Source: Manis javanica (lineage: Eukaryota; Chordata; Mammalia; Pholidota; Manidae). From it: a stretch of 64,000 bases of DNA. Under the pieces are notes generated by a model. It worked only from the letters and a program-made list of their open reading frames with translations, searched no databases and was not told the origin of the DNA. Location of the stretch: NCBI RefSeq assembly GCF_040802235.1, contig NC_133156.1, forward strand, positions 110,390,173 through 110,454,172. Direction: 5' to 3'. Shown in pieces: positions 13,390 to 25,459 of this stretch (within the stretch, counting starts at the first letter, position 1; every line of letters begins with the position of its first letter). Made by a program: the position numbers and the translations under genes.

Positions 13390-14005
13390 AATGAAGTGCT
13401 CATTTATAAAAGTAAAAACCTAGAAAGAATCTATATGTTCATTAATAAATGAATAGAAAATAAATGATGCTACATTTACATGAAGGAATGTTATACAACT
13501 AGTCAACAAGACTTTAAAATGTGTTAAATGACTATGAGAAAATTAAGTTGGAAAAAGCAGTTTATAAATCTGTATCTGATTCCAATTATAAAAATTACAT
13601 ACTCATATAATATGTATGTCCTATCAGTCAAGGTTCAGCTGTAGAAGAGGGGAATTACTCAAGCTATGCCATTCAAGAAAGGGAAATATAAAGAATCAGA
13701 TGCATACAAAATCATGGGGGAAACTGTCTCAAGGAGTCAGGGGTCTTAAGGAGCCTCCTGAGAGGCCAAACCAGCCTGCCAGGATAACAGCTACCTCTAC
13801 ATGGATCACAAAGTGGGAGTGTCAGGTGGAGCCCACATCCAAAAGGCAGTGGGGAGCTGATGGTCCCTTTTCTTACTGGTCCTCATAACTACTGCATTCT
13901 CCTTACATGGTATAAAGAATAGTTAAATGTAAAACTACATTTTTTGCCTGTACATTTATAATGTTTTTAGAAGACAAACCAGAAACAAACACCAAAGAAT
14001 CTATA
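13390..14005. other. Intergenic, possible repeat scraps
   Basis: About 13400-13600 reads like a decayed L1 3' region (GAAAATAAATGATGCTACAT), and about 13612-13890 like an unclassified old element. No gene. Confidence 0.45.
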
Positions 14006-14009
14006 GTCA

Positions 14010-14240
14010 TTCAGAAGACAGGCTCTGGGGTTAGACGTGCTAGATTTAAATCCTACTGTGGCCCTCTGGCCAGTTACCCCAGTCTTGGTGCCTGAGCACC
14101 TTTGTCAGTAAAGGGAGATATTAGTGCCTACTCCACAGGGCGCTCTGAGAACTGAATGAGATCACAGAGGCCAAGCACTTAGCAGGGAGTTCGGTAAAGT
14201 CAAAGTACTCATTAAATGGCAACGATTGTTTTTATAATAC
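14010..14240 (+). repeat. MIR
   Basis: Reads AGGCTCTGGGGTTAGACGTG, then TTTAAATCCTACTGTGGCCC, GGAGATATTAGTGCCTACTC and ACTGAATGAGATCACAGAGG, following the MIR consensus almost end to end. Confidence 0.8.
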
Positions 14241-14244
14241 TTTC

Positions 14245-15585
14245 CTATACTTATCAGATATTACTTACCATGGATTAATTTTATCACCAGAAAAACAAAA
14301 AACCTCGTTTTAGAAAAATCCAGGCTGGATATTAACCTTCCCAAAATAATCACGGTCTCATGACAAAATTAAATTTTAAAACTTGCTGCCTTGCATCAGG
14401 TTCTGTCAGCTGTAATTCTGCTTCCTGTTGATAAGGGGAATAATAAGGACACACAAGCTCTATTTAAAAGTCAAGAGTGAAAAGACCCTAAGTATTTTTA
14501 TTCTCAAGGCCATTAATTCTATACAACAAACGTCACCCCTCATCTATTTCATAAAAAGCACCCTATTTCAGCATCTGAGAGTGGATAAATCAACTTGTGG
14601 GGAACAAAGAACATTTTATGATAATAAAAAGGAGTAAAGGAGATAATTGGTTTTCGGGGAAGGTTGACTTACTGTTTTGACTGTTGATCACTGAGTCATC
14701 TAAATATGGACATCTATAGCTGCTTAAATGTAAACCTCTCAGAGATCACCCCTTTGGTAGTGGCTACTCAACTTCCACCCTAGGCCCTTCACGAGGAGCA
14801 CAAATTTGGGTGCCACTATCTCTCCTTATGGGACAGGATTCTGAAGGAACATGCTTGACAGTTTACATTTTCACATACATGCTTTGTCACTTGCTGCCAT
14901 GGTGTCCCTTTGGGAGAAGTGGTTCCAGATTCTCTTGCCAAAATGAGGATATGAATACAGTGCTCTTTTCAATGCCCTGTGCTGCCAAGGACATCTTCAA
15001 AGAGCCACATGAGGTGATTTAGTTTATAATAAAAACCACCCTTCTAAATTAATTTTAAAACCTCCATGCTAGTGTAAGTCAGGTTCTGCTCCTTTCAAAT
15101 CCTCAGCAGTTTTGGAAATACTTTCACCAGAACGTCGGTGGTAGGTAAGCCATGGAGCTCACTGAATTTCAGCATGGCATATTTTATGGCTTGTTCCTTT
15201 GCTACATCAAACAAGCCTCCTTTGGCGAAGAAAGCATCCAAGTACATGAACTTTAAGGGACTTACGTATAAACTCTGATAGGAAGTGATTTTACTTTATT
15301 CCCAAATTCCATCAAACACAAGTAAAGGAAGTAAGGCTATTAATTTAATCAGCTTTAGAGATAAGGACCAAGCAGGAAATGACTTTTTATGTGATGTCAT
15401 CGAGGGGCCATGTCAGAGAAGAAATGGGGTGGGCATGTCCTCTGTCCCCTACAGATCCTTCTCAGCCTTCTCTGAATGGAAGAATGGTATGGTCAAGGGC
15501 AAATTTAATTTTAAGTTACTTCATTATGGGTTGTACTGCTCTGTGTGACTGTGATGTAGACATTTCTCCAATACTGAAAGAGAAA
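14245..15585. other. Intergenic, no gene seen
   Basis: Mixed AT-rich DNA. The frames at 14810-15022 and 15285-15548 show nothing recognisable. Confidence 0.55.
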
Positions 15586-15587
15586 AA

Positions 15588-15645
15588 GACTGAGAAAGGA
15601 GGGAGGGAAGGAGGAAGAAGGAAGGAAAAAAGGAAGTTAAAATCT
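15588..15645. repeat. GGAA/GA-rich simple repeat
   Basis: A purine-only run of GGGAGGGAAGGAGGAAGAAG and similar words. The frame crossing it is not a gene. Confidence 0.85.
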
Positions 15646-15834
15646 TAATTATTAAGATAAACCTTAGCTGGAGAAGCCAGTGAATGTTTCTAGGAATTGT
15701 TTATTCTAGTTAAGTAATAGTATCCTTGTGTCATTTTTAATAAGGACATTTCTACCTTAGAGAATATTTGAGGTGGTGTCCACAGTGTAAATCACTGTCA
15801 TCTATTCATCATCCACCCTAAATTATCAGGCATG

Positions 15835-16022
15835 AGGACACAGAAGAAAGATAAATTGGGCTCAAATCCCAGTGTGTTTCTCTAGGCAAATTAGTTAGTC
15901 TTTTCACCTGCAAATTAGGTCAGTTAACACCTACCACATAGGGTTGTTGGGACTATTAAAGGAGATGGTGCATGGAAGTGCTCAACACAGCTGTCACTCA
16001 GTAAGTGTTTGCAGTTAACCTT
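15835..16022 (+). repeat. MIR
   Basis: Contains TTGGGCTCAAATCCCAGTGT, CTACCACATAGGGTTGTTGG and CACTCAGTAAGTG in MIR order. Confidence 0.75.
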
Positions 16023-16049
16023 TCCCAGTGACTGCTGTAGTAGATGACC

Positions 16050-16345
16050 AATTATTTTTTAGACTCCTTTTAAAAATTGTGATACCTAACATAAAATGTA
16101 CAATTGCAATCATTTTTAAGTGTACAGTTTAGTGTATTACATTCCCATTGTTGTGAAACTGACTTCCAGAACTGTTTTCATCTTGTAAAACTGAAACTCT
16201 ATACCCATTAAACGATTCCCAGTTTTACCCTCTCTCCAGCCCCGGGCAACCACCATTCTACTTTCTGTCTCTGTGAATATAACTACTCTAGGTATCTCAT
16301 ATAAGTGGACTTTGTCTTTCTTGTGACTGGCTCATATCAGATAAT
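16050..16345. mobile_element. Old L1 (L1M-type) 3' fragment
   Basis: Carries GAAACTCTATACCCATTAAA, CCGGGCAACCACCATTCTAC and GGTATCTCATATAAGTGGA, typical of L1M 3' ends seen on the opposite strand. Confidence 0.8.
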
Positions 16346-16349
16346 CAAC

Positions 16350-17190
16350 GTGTTAGCTTACTTTTTGAGACGTGACAAATTTTTACACTCAGACAAAAAT
16401 ATTGGCAACAGTATGTTATATGGCTGTATTGAAGGCTTATCCAACATTTACGTAAAAACACAAGGTTTTCCAAAATAAGGGTGATCCATTATAATAAGTT
16501 AGATCACATGAGTTGTGATGCATGGGTTTTATACGAGTATAGTCAATTCTCCAATCATCTGCCATGTACTAGCACTTGTGTCTTCTCCTTTTTACTGCTT
16601 TGTAAATTACTGATCAGGTTGGTGCTTGGCATGCCTTAAGAGTATAATAAACACTAATGGAGTAAGTAATAAATTAATAAATCAAATGGATTCAGATTTA
16701 TTATGAATGGCCACCATAGGGTATTTTCCTTATCATTGATTCTGTGCCTCATTTTTACTCATCAACTGATGGTAGAGAATGCAAAATTATTTAAATATCA
16801 TCTTAAACAAAACAAAGTTTCAAAGATAAAGCCGATGAAAAACACTGCAGGAAGGAGTCTTTTGAAAGGCAAACTCAATCAGTTTTTAGATCACCGACAG
16901 TTCTGTATCCCATTAGCTTCTTAATATCAATGCACATGTCAGATTTGTTTATTCTTCAAATTCTGGAGTACCAATTGATTTTTAACAGTGGGATTACCAA
17001 AGATTTCAAACATTAAAAAATTCAGGACTGGTCTGACTGAGGGTAACAGGAGCTCAAATAGAGTGCTGGTGGAAATCTAAACCATTAAGAGGGCAATTAA
17101 ACATTTTTATGCATTATCCCCCCAACTGTGCAAATTCATTCTACTTAATTTATTCCACACACATAATCATACAAATGTCCAAAGATATAT
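16350..17190. other. Intergenic, no gene seen
   Basis: AT-rich with no recognised repeat or gene. Confidence 0.55.
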
Positions 17191-17191
17191 G

Positions 17192-17672
17192 ACTGTGGTC
17201 AACTGAATAATGGCATTTCCCAAAGATGCCTACACCCTAATCTCTAAAACCTGAGAACCTGTGAATATGTCATGTTACAACAGGGGATAATAAAATTTGC
17301 AGATAGACCTTACTATATGATGCTCCTGTATTATTCCAGGTGTTTTCAATGTAATCCCAGGGATCGTTTGTGAATGAAGAAGGCAGAAGAGTCAGTGTAG
17401 CAGTGATTCAATGGGGTGGGAAAGACTCAACAAACGTTTGCTGGTTTTGAAAATGGAAGGGAGCCAGGAACCAAGGCATGCACCAGCTGTTAGAAGCTGG
17501 AAAAGGCAAGAAAAAGGATTCCAGAGAAGAATGCAGCCCTGCTGATACCCTGGCTTTAGCTCAGTGAAATCTATTTTGGATTTCTTTCCTCCAGAACTGT
17601 AAGGTAATAAATTTGTGTTGTCTTAAGGCACCAAATTCATAATAATTTGTTACAGCAACAAAAGATGTTTGT
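17192..17672 (+). mobile_element. MLT1-type MaLR solo LTR, diverged
   Basis: Contains ACACCCTAATCTCTAAAACC, ACCTGTGAATATGTCATG, AGAAGCTGGAAAAGGC and a degenerate 3' end TTAAGGCACC. It is close in type to the copy at 12862-13385. Confidence 0.8.
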
Positions 17673-17674
17673 GT

Positions 17675-18935
17675 AGTAAACATGTTTACTGCAGCATCAT
17701 TTGTGACAAAAAAAATTGTAAGCAACCACAAACAAAAGCCTGATAAAATATCATGTCATTACCAGGGATGTTTAAGATTTGAGGCTTTCACCAAAAAATT
17801 GCTGGAGGTAACCTCTCTTTCTGCTGTTGGTGAGATTATCAATCAATTTAAAATGGAAGAAAGGGAAAATAATAGCAAAGAAATTCCAGTTAATAAACCG
17901 TTTTTAAATGCACAGCAAATATAACACAACACTGAGAATGGAGTACTTTTAAGTCACCCAGTCTTATTTCATTCTTACCATAAATCAATAAATATGCCAA
18001 GCACTGTGTAAACACTAGAAAATACAGAAAAAAGAAGCTGACAGAGTAGAGAAGGAAGAGGAGAGGCAGGCAAGAGAATTCTAGGTGCAGGAAACATGAA
18101 GGCAAAGGGAAGCATGGGTACCTTTGGAGCAGAGGCAGGGCCACCTAGCCACGTCAGGATGGGAAGGCAGGACGAGGACAGCTGACGGGAGGAACCGCCT
18201 GAGCCCAGTCCCCAAAGGAGGAGTGGGATTCCACCAGGCAATGAAGACTGGGAAGGGCATATTGGAGGAGGAACCGGCTTACAAAAGGCTAGCTGGCATG
18301 ATGTTCAGTAATGGTGCATGGGTGGGGTTGCATATGAGAAGGCCAGTAAACTCTAATACACTACACCAGTACTTTTAAATAATTAGCTTCTCCATGTTTT
18401 CTGAATCTTAGTTTCCCCACTTTAGTAATAGAATCATAAAACCTTCTTTGCAGGAGGGGACTAAGGGATCTGCCCAGTCTCAGGGCCAGAAAAGGGAGAC
18501 CTGGCTCTGGGACCCCTGTCCTTCAGGCCAGGTCTTCTCCCCAGAGAAGCCCCCAGCTGTACTCCAGGTGGGCTAGAGCCACTTTTCTTTAAAGCCCCCA
18601 TACATTAAAGAATGAAAAACATTTGCAATATATTTTAATCATTTATATTTAACAGATCTGTGCTTTTAACACATATGAAATAAAATTGTGCTATTCAGAA
18701 TGGATTATAGGCTAAAACCATATTAATTCATAGTTCATTACAGGCTATGTGTTCTGGTAATGAAATAGAGATTTAAATTTATATAATGAATGTTTTCTTC
18801 TTTGAATCCCTTCACTGATTCTGACTCTCTCTAAGACCTTATTTAGAGAGAACATTTGAGCACCTTAGTGAATGAGAAGCCTAAGCAGGCTGCCAGTGCT
18901 AGGCCCTGTTTATCTGGACTTTAAGGAAGAAAGCA
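17675..18935. other. Intergenic, no gene seen
   Basis: A purine-rich stretch at about 18000-18280 looks like an old repeat (CAAGAGAATTCTAGGTGCAG). Frames there run on both strands and are not convincing. Confidence 0.5.
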
Positions 18936-18939
18936 AAGT

Positions 18940-19082
18940 TATGCATTGAATCATCTGGGAAGCTTTTAAAGCATACCGAAGCCTGCACCCCACTATGCAG
19001 ATTCTGATTCAATTGATCTAGAGTGAGACCCACACATCTTAATATTTTTTAAAGTTCCCTGGGTGATGCTAATGGCCAGACA
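18940..19082 (+). mobile_element. MER5A-type DNA transposon remnant
   Basis: Reads ATCATCTGGGAAGCTTTTAA, then CAGATTCTGATTCAATTGAT and TTCCCTGGGTGATGCTAATG, the core text of MER5A (hAT-Charlie, non-autonomous). Confidence 0.8.
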
Positions 19083-19084
19083 GG

Positions 19085-20155
19085 GTCAAAAACTCCATAA
19101 CTGAAAGTAGGAGAGCCTGAGAAAGGAATCCTTTAGTTTTATCAACTAATTTGCAGGTACTTGTTAAAAAGCCAAAGGTTAAAAAAAAATAGATGAACAA
19201 ATGGGAGCAAAAGGGAGGTTCAATAAACAGGCTCACCAAGGACAGAGAGTGGTACAGCAGAGGCACCCTAGCCAGAAGGTAGACCACAGAGCACAGTGAA
19301 GGCCCAACCATGAGGAGCAATGGATCAACTGTTTGCACATTAGAGAGTGCGAAGGAACCCAGAAGAATTGTGTACAGTCTGGTAGTTTGCCAATTCAGTT
19401 TGCAAATGTCAGGTGGCAGCGTCCTGACCTGGTTTTGAGGTCCCCAGGATGGGTGGAGAGGCAACTGCAGGACACTCAACCCTGAGATACCAGCGCTGGT
19501 CAGAGGTAAGCACTATAGTGACCAGGCAGACATAAGTACTGAAAGAGAGACAAGATTCTCAAACCATAACCAGGATGGCCAATCTACTGCTAAAATACAG
19601 ATGTGTACATCCAGAACCTTGGAAGTCAATTGTCTGTGACAGACCTCTAGTCATGCCATTATACCTGGGAAAAGTGATGAAGTGGCCCCCACGAACTTAA
19701 ATTAAGCGTTTCTCTGAAAGCTGAATTATAAAATTAATACCAAACCAATTGGAAGAATCATCCTAAGCATAACGAATAGCTCTTAAATCAGAGCAAGACA
19801 GATTGTTAAACTGTAAAGTAAGAAGTTATCAATCAAAGGGGCAGGTATCAGCCACAGAGGCCTAGAAAACAAAGGAGAGCACTGTTCCTATGCTTATCAA
19901 GCTCCATTCTGGGGACATGGTGTCCATCAGGCAACTCAACCTGACTGTCCTCAGCCTCCACTCCACTGAAAACAGGCATTCAAGAAATATTTATTGACAA
20001 ATGAATTAATCAATCCAAGCATCCAGGTTCCATGCTGGTGGCTTCATCAAGCTTTTGAAGTTAAATGACTCAAATGTGAGTTGACGTTGGGGTATCTACC
20101 TTTTTCACAGCAGCCTTGTGATGATGATGACAATGATTTTCAAGCAGGAGAGAAT
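19085..20155. other. Intergenic, no gene seen
   Basis: Mixed composition. The minus-strand frame at 19069-19479 is hydrophobic but unsupported. A MIR/L2-like scrap lies near 19980. Confidence 0.5.
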
Positions 20156-20159
20156 ATGC

Positions 20160-20840
20160 TGCTCAGAAGACGTGCGGTCTGGTCCGTCCGAAGTTTTTGT
20201 AATTGAAGGGGTAAAAGAGCCAGCGTGGCAAGTACTTTTTCATCTCATTTAGGGCTTCAGACTCCAGCCAGCTCCGATGGCGCAGTTCCTGGTCTTGGCC
20301 TGTGAGCCCTCGGCCACCACTCAGAGGCCAGCCTTCCTTACGGCTCCTGGGGCTCAGCTTGTGTTTCCCTTTCACACGCTGCCAGTTGTGTTTAGGAAGA
20401 ACAAACGGCAGCACACCGGCCCAGAGGGCTTTCCGGGCAGAACGACGGCCGTCCGCCCGCGGCCGGTGGGGTGCGCCGAGCAGCCCAGGGCCACGCCACG
20501 CACGCTTGGGTTCGGAGGCGCAGCTGCTGCCCGGAAGCGGGCCCGCGGCTGCTCGGCGCCGCTTCCGGCGTGCAAACAGGAGGACGAGGACAGACGCTTT
20601 GGCGCTTCACTGCTCTCTGCAGGCGCGGCGTCGCATCACGGTGCGTCGCAGGGGTCTCTGGTCTCCCAGCCACAGCTCTCCTGCGTTTCCCGCCCGTGCC
20701 AGCTCTCTGCTGGCATCTCGGAGGCAAGAGGCAGGCAGCCTGCTCCTCAAGGAGCACCACACCACGCTTCTTCAGCTCGCGCGCTTCGCCCTGAGTTCGC
20801 CAGAACACTGCAACGTGTTTAAAAACGCCGGCCGTGGAGG
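20160..20840. promoter_or_regulatory. Orphan CpG island
   Basis: From about 20270 to 20830 the DNA is CpG-dense and GC-rich in an otherwise AT-rich region. Open frames run in several registers on both strands, as expected from high GC. A minus-strand frame is open from about 20606 to the stop at 20163. No known gene starts here that I can recognise. It may be a promoter for a non-coding RNA, a distal regulatory island or a decayed gene. Confidence 0.65.
20163..20606 (-). other. Unassigned minus-strand open frame in the orphan CpG island
   Basis: The frame is open for about 147 codons and has no ATG, so it would need an upstream exon or a non-ATG start. The N-terminal part is Arg/Ala/Pro-rich, as expected from GC-rich DNA. 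The last 45 codons lie in more balanced DNA and read like a folded protein, with LPRWLFYPFNYKNFGRTRPH near the end. I do not recognise the family. It could be a terminal exon, a retrocopy fragment or chance. Confidence 0.25.
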
Positions 20841-20841
20841 C

Positions 20842-21040
20842 AGGTGATGCTGGAGCCAGGAGGCCTACGTTCAAATCCCAGCTCTGCTTTCTTGCGGCTG
20901 TGTGACCTTTACAGGAATGTCTATAAGCCTGTTTCCTTCGTTGTAAATGGTTCTTTTAAAGTTTAGAGGATAAACTAACGCAATGGCAGGTAATAGTACC
21001 TATTAACATATTACTACCTAGAACACAATAAATATATAAG
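20842..21040 (+). repeat. MIR
   Basis: Contains GTTCAAATCCCAGCTCTGCT, GGCTGTGTGACCTTTACAGG and AATAGTACCTATTAACATAT. It borders the orphan CpG island on the right. Confidence 0.8.
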
Positions 21041-21489
21041 TGGTAGGAAAAAGGAATCGATCTCAGCTGAGGATCTATAGGTCCCACTCAGTTGCTAAAT
21101 GCTATCGCAGAGGTGATACAAGTGTAGAGAAGGGACGAGACACTGGGATTGGAGCATCTCATAGGCTTCACAGGACAGGGAGGAAGAAAGAGTAGCATGA
21201 ACCAAGCAAACAACAGAGAGATGATGGTTTGGTCACATCTCTCTCTACAGTCTACAAGTTCTTTTAAGTACATTTGCTAATGTCCTTGAATTTCAACAAG
21301 GAACAACACAATGAAGATAGATATGATCCATTATTGTGAGTCCATTGTCCAGACAAGATTGTTTTTCTATGCTTGTACAGTTTGTTTCCAGGTCTCAGAA
21401 GGACTGGCACAGGACATACGCTATCCTCCTTTTCATGTCTTTTGTTGCTGTTTTTGTTTTTGCTAGTTCCCCTATCAGCTTCATTTTTC

Positions 21490-21800
21490 TATAATTATTT
21501 CTAATTTAATTTTTATTTTTAAAATAGAAATAAAAATTGAGAAGATATAAAAAGGTATGCAAAATCTCCCTCCCACCCCAGCCATCCAGTTCCCAGACCC
21601 CAAAACAGTTACTTATTACCAATTATTTGCATCTACTTCCAGAAATAATTCATGCATATATAAACAAGCATTTATTTCCTCTTTTACTCGAAGGATAGCA
21701 TATAAGATATTGTTCTGCCCTTTTTTTTTCATTTAACTTTTCTTAGGAAAATGATATATTGGTAAAGAACGTCTTTGTCTTTTTAAAAAATGAATGGTTG
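21490..21800. mobile_element. Old L1 3' fragment
   Basis: Contains AAATCTCCCTCCCACCCCAG, CCATCCAGTTCCCAGACCCC and GGATAGCATATAAGATATTG, an ancient L1 3' region. Confidence 0.7.
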
Positions 21801-23025
21801 TTAATCTGTTAGACAACTGTGCAGTTTATCATGAGATTACCTGTCAGTATGAGGACCTAAAAGGTCTTTCCATGGATTCTAGAATAGGGGCCATCAAAAA
21901 GCACCATTTGTCAAGAAAGCCCCTTTTCTCTGGCATTACAGGTTTTGCTTTCCCCATAGGTATTTTGAGTCAGATAAAGAACACCGGCCCACAGACTTGG
22001 TCTCACACAGTTGCAGCCTTGTACTGAATATATAGCTGGCACCTAGCTACTCCCGTTGAATCACAAAGAAGTTCATAAATAGGTCAAGTGATTAAAAAAA
22101 AATAAGTGATCAAAACCACAGACTCTAAGCACCAACAGATACACTGGAATGTCTCTTTTAAGATGAACTTAATATACTAAGTCCTAAACTGTACTCTGAT
22201 TTCTTAAAAAGATTTTTCTCCCCAAGGGAACCACTTTGAGTCAAAAACTAACATTTTGCATTTTCCAGAACTGTTAGGTTGAACAAAAGCAGAATCATCA
22301 AGTTGTCTGACCAAACTTGGTCCACACCAGTATTTGATTTGATTCAGGGCATGGTTACACCAAAAGCCACTTAGAGGCCTTTAATTCAGCTGTGTAGAGT
22401 GACTGCATTGACCATCAGTTAGAAATGTGTGGCACGAGTGGCATGTGGCCAGGGGCTAAGACCTTGAACATGGAGTATGCTGCCCCTCTTCATCCTATGT
22501 CTCAAGTGCATGCTTTTAAGGTGTGAAAACAGCAGACATCAATAAAATCATTATTCATTTAGTGAGCAAAAACTGAATTCTGAGCTATTAAGATAATTCT
22601 GCTAAGAGCTACAGGACAACTTCCTAAACATATTGGTACTTAGCTTTTCAGGCCCAGGTGGGGAGCCTTACTGAAAAGGGGTTACCTCTGGAGAGCTGAG
22701 CCCCTCCCCACCCCAGCAGGAGGAATTTGGTGAGTCTGAAAAGTGATGGAGGATTAGGCTTCTAAGCAGAATATGCGAGGATGCTGTGCTAGGGTTCTGG
22801 AGGCAGGCACCTGGACAGGGGTTGGACCTGAGGCTGGGCTGGACTGCAGAGAGCTGGCCAGAACAGGCAGAAGGCTGAAAGAACCATGCTGAAAGCAGGA
22901 ACTGTGCCTGACTGGGACCCAAGTGTGGATTCCTGTTCTGCAGCACAGCTGATACAAAGTTCTGATTACTTAGATCCATCATGTCATCCCTGCTCACATA
23001 ATCACAAAGGATCTCTACTGTTCTT
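21800..23025. other. Intergenic, no gene seen
   Basis: No recognised element. GC rises at 22640-22960, where overlapping frames occur on both strands without family features. Confidence 0.5.
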
Positions 23026-23029
23026 ACTC

Positions 23030-23385
23030 TCTCATGCACTGACCTCAGGACTTTTCATTCATCATCGAATTTTCACAGGACTTCTGTGAATGGGATACTG
23101 TATACCATTACAGATAGAAAACTGGATCAGAGAGATTAAGTAACTAGCTTAAGATCTCACAATACTTGGGAACATTGCTTTATTAAGTATCTACTTCTGG
23201 AATTTTTATCACTTCCCACATTAGAGGAGTACTGCAAAATGGTTAAAGACTTTACATACTGATTAATCTAATACTTTCGATAATTCAGTAAAATCTAAGT
23301 AGGCCTATCATACAATTGCAGAAACAGGCTCAGAGGAGTTGGTGAGTTGCCTGAATAGCTAGAAGATGACCCCTGTCCAAGACAC
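23030..23385 (-). repeat. One or two diverged MIR copies, reverse
   Basis: Two similar pieces: ACCATTACAGATAGAAAACT ... GAGATTAAGTAACTAGCTTA (about 23103-23160) and ATTGCAGAAACAGGCTCAGA (about 23315-23335). Each resembles the reverse MIR core and they are separated by AT-rich sequence. Confidence 0.5.
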
Positions 23386-23389
23386 TGCC

Positions 23390-24450
23390 TTTCTCCCTGA
23401 TTTGCTGAGTCAGCTTCCCTGCTGTGCTTGCAGAGAAGTCCAACAACTCAGCAGTTATGAAGTCCTGAGTGTCATTTCCTGCAGTGACTGAAAATTTAAA
23501 CCCCTAGAAAAATAAGGTCTGATGCATCTGGCCACTTCAGACTTAGAAATCATTTCCAGATAGGCTGGCTGGAGCACAGCAATGGAATACCACATCTCAC
23601 GTGTTTGTGAGCCCCTTTGAAGATAGCTTCACAGGGACAATTAGCCTTGCCCTTGGCAGACTGTGGGTACAAGTTCACCCAAGTAAGTTGGACTGTCCTT
23701 TAAAGCAAGCAGGCCACTGTGGCACTTCTGAAAGCTCCATCTGTGCCACAGGTATGATGGATTGGGACATCTAGAGATCAGGGCCAAGTAAGAGGAAGTC
23801 ATGATGCCTAGAAAAGTGGTAGCCATGACCCGATCCCAGATTAACTGCTCCCCAGCTCAGAGGCCAGGGATAGAGGCAGATGCCCAGGTTTTCCCCACGC
23901 TCCTGCCCCAAGAGCCCTAGCACAGCACCCACCTGTACTCTGCCACCTCTTCTCAGACTTACCAGAGCTTACTACGTGGGGCATCCCATTGCTTCTACCT
24001 GTGACCAAGGGGGAATTTGTTATGGCTAACTCTGACTCTGACTGGAATTAAACGTCTGACTTGATATTAGTTCGTTGTTGTGCCAAGGCCATCCTTAGGG
24101 CAACTGACACCTGCTTTTATTGGAGGAGGGAGTTGGAAAGAAGGGGAAACCACTGAGTTTTGATTCTTTTCCTTATCTCGCTTTGTATCACTATCAAAAT
24201 GTCACAGCTTGCCTGCTTCCCCATTCAGACAGAGCACAGTGGCACATAAAACAGCAGGGAACATGGAGACAGGACCACAGACTCCCATCTTTCCCAATAG
24301 AAGTGAATGCAAAGAACAGATTCTCAGATTCCCTTTGTGCCTTCAAGCTCCATGCCCAAAGAATGACAGAATCCCTGTCAATCCAGCAGTGGGAAGTCTA
24401 GCACCTGGGAAAGGTGTTAGGGGCTTCTGAAAAGGCATCCAGTGTAACCC
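23390..24450. other. Intergenic, no gene seen
   Basis: Single-copy-looking DNA. Frames of 60-93 codons lack any support. Confidence 0.55.
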
Positions 24451-24454
24451 AGTT

Positions 24455-24622
24455 TAAAAAGCATAGGGTCTAGCCAGATCCCAATTGAATCTCAGCTCCG
24501 TAACTTAGTTTGTGGGTAATTTTTAGCAACAGATACTGGACCTCTCTGATCCTATTAACTCATCTATGGACAGGAGATGGGATCTCCAGGTTCATTGTGA
24601 GGACTACCACAGAAAGTCCATA
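24455..24622 (+). repeat. MIR, diverged
   Basis: Contains AGCATAGGGTCTAGCCAGAT, GAATCTCAGCTCCGTAACTT and TTGTGAGGACTACC in MIR order. Confidence 0.65.
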
Positions 24623-24624
24623 TT

Positions 24625-25015
24625 AAGAGGTATAACCATTTTCTTCCCTCACACACAATTTAAGAGAACCTCTCCTTCTCATACCCTTTCCTCCCCACCT
24701 CCAGGCCACAGCTGATTTCTCTAGTTTGGGTCAGGAAACCTGTGAATGAAAGATGGCTTGGCCATTTTATGTATACTAGAAGATACTGAGAAGCCAAGCC
24801 ACAGAAAGAAGAAAAAAAAATGATGAATGAAATAGACCCATCATGGAAAGTTGCCGACAGATTACAAAGCCCCACATAGAAGACAAGCGTAGTTCCAGAA
24901 AGGACTTTGGCCCTGTGTGGGATTCACCAGGTCCCTGTGCCCATCTGTGACTTTTATATTTTGGGGTAGACTGGCTTGAGCTGGCCTGTTTCTGGCAACC
25001 AAGAGTGACATTCTT
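24625..25015. other. Intergenic, no gene seen
   Basis: Nothing recognised up to the left edge of duplicated copy A. Confidence 0.55.
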
Positions 25016-25455
25016 AACAGAAGACATTCATTCACAGGACTACCTAACTCAAACACCTCCCTATCCTCCCTCCAGACATTCTATCAGAATGCAAATTAGT
25101 GAGTAATGCTAGGACTGGCTTTGCAGCTCTGTCTTCAAAAAAAATAATCTCCGAATTTTAGTGTTTTAACAAAAATTAGGGACACTAACAAATACTAATA
25201 AAACAAGCTCTGACAGTTCGGCACTTAACTCACTGTGATACCGGAAACACTGCTCTGACACAAAACTCAGATTCTATACATACTATGCAATTTCCCTATG
25301 TCACTTTCCCAAATAATATTCTTAATTTCACTGCATTAATAGATTTCAAAATCAATCACGGAGCTTAAAGAAATTAATTTCTTTGAAACTTCCTGAAATT
25401 AGAGGGAGCCCTTTACATCATTTTACAAAGATTGCAAGCAAATCTGTACAGGAAT
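25016..25455. repeat. Copy A of a 440-bp duplicated block (downstream of SNX18)
   Basis: Starting at AACAGAAGAC and ending at TGTACAGGAA, this block matches 46083-46520 on the same strand. I counted about 11 substitutions and one 1-base indel over about 440 bp, roughly 97 percent identity, with abrupt loss of similarity at both ends. I do not recognise it as a known transposon, and there is no poly(A) tail or terminal repeat. It lies beyond the inferred SNX18 3' end. Confidence 0.9.
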
Positions 25456-25459
25456 GTTC

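Noticed and set aside
20277..20847. Two 181-codon plus-strand frames in the orphan CpG island
   Set aside because: High GC removes stop codons in most frames. They overlap each other and minus-strand frames, and look like Arg/Ala/Pro-rich noise.
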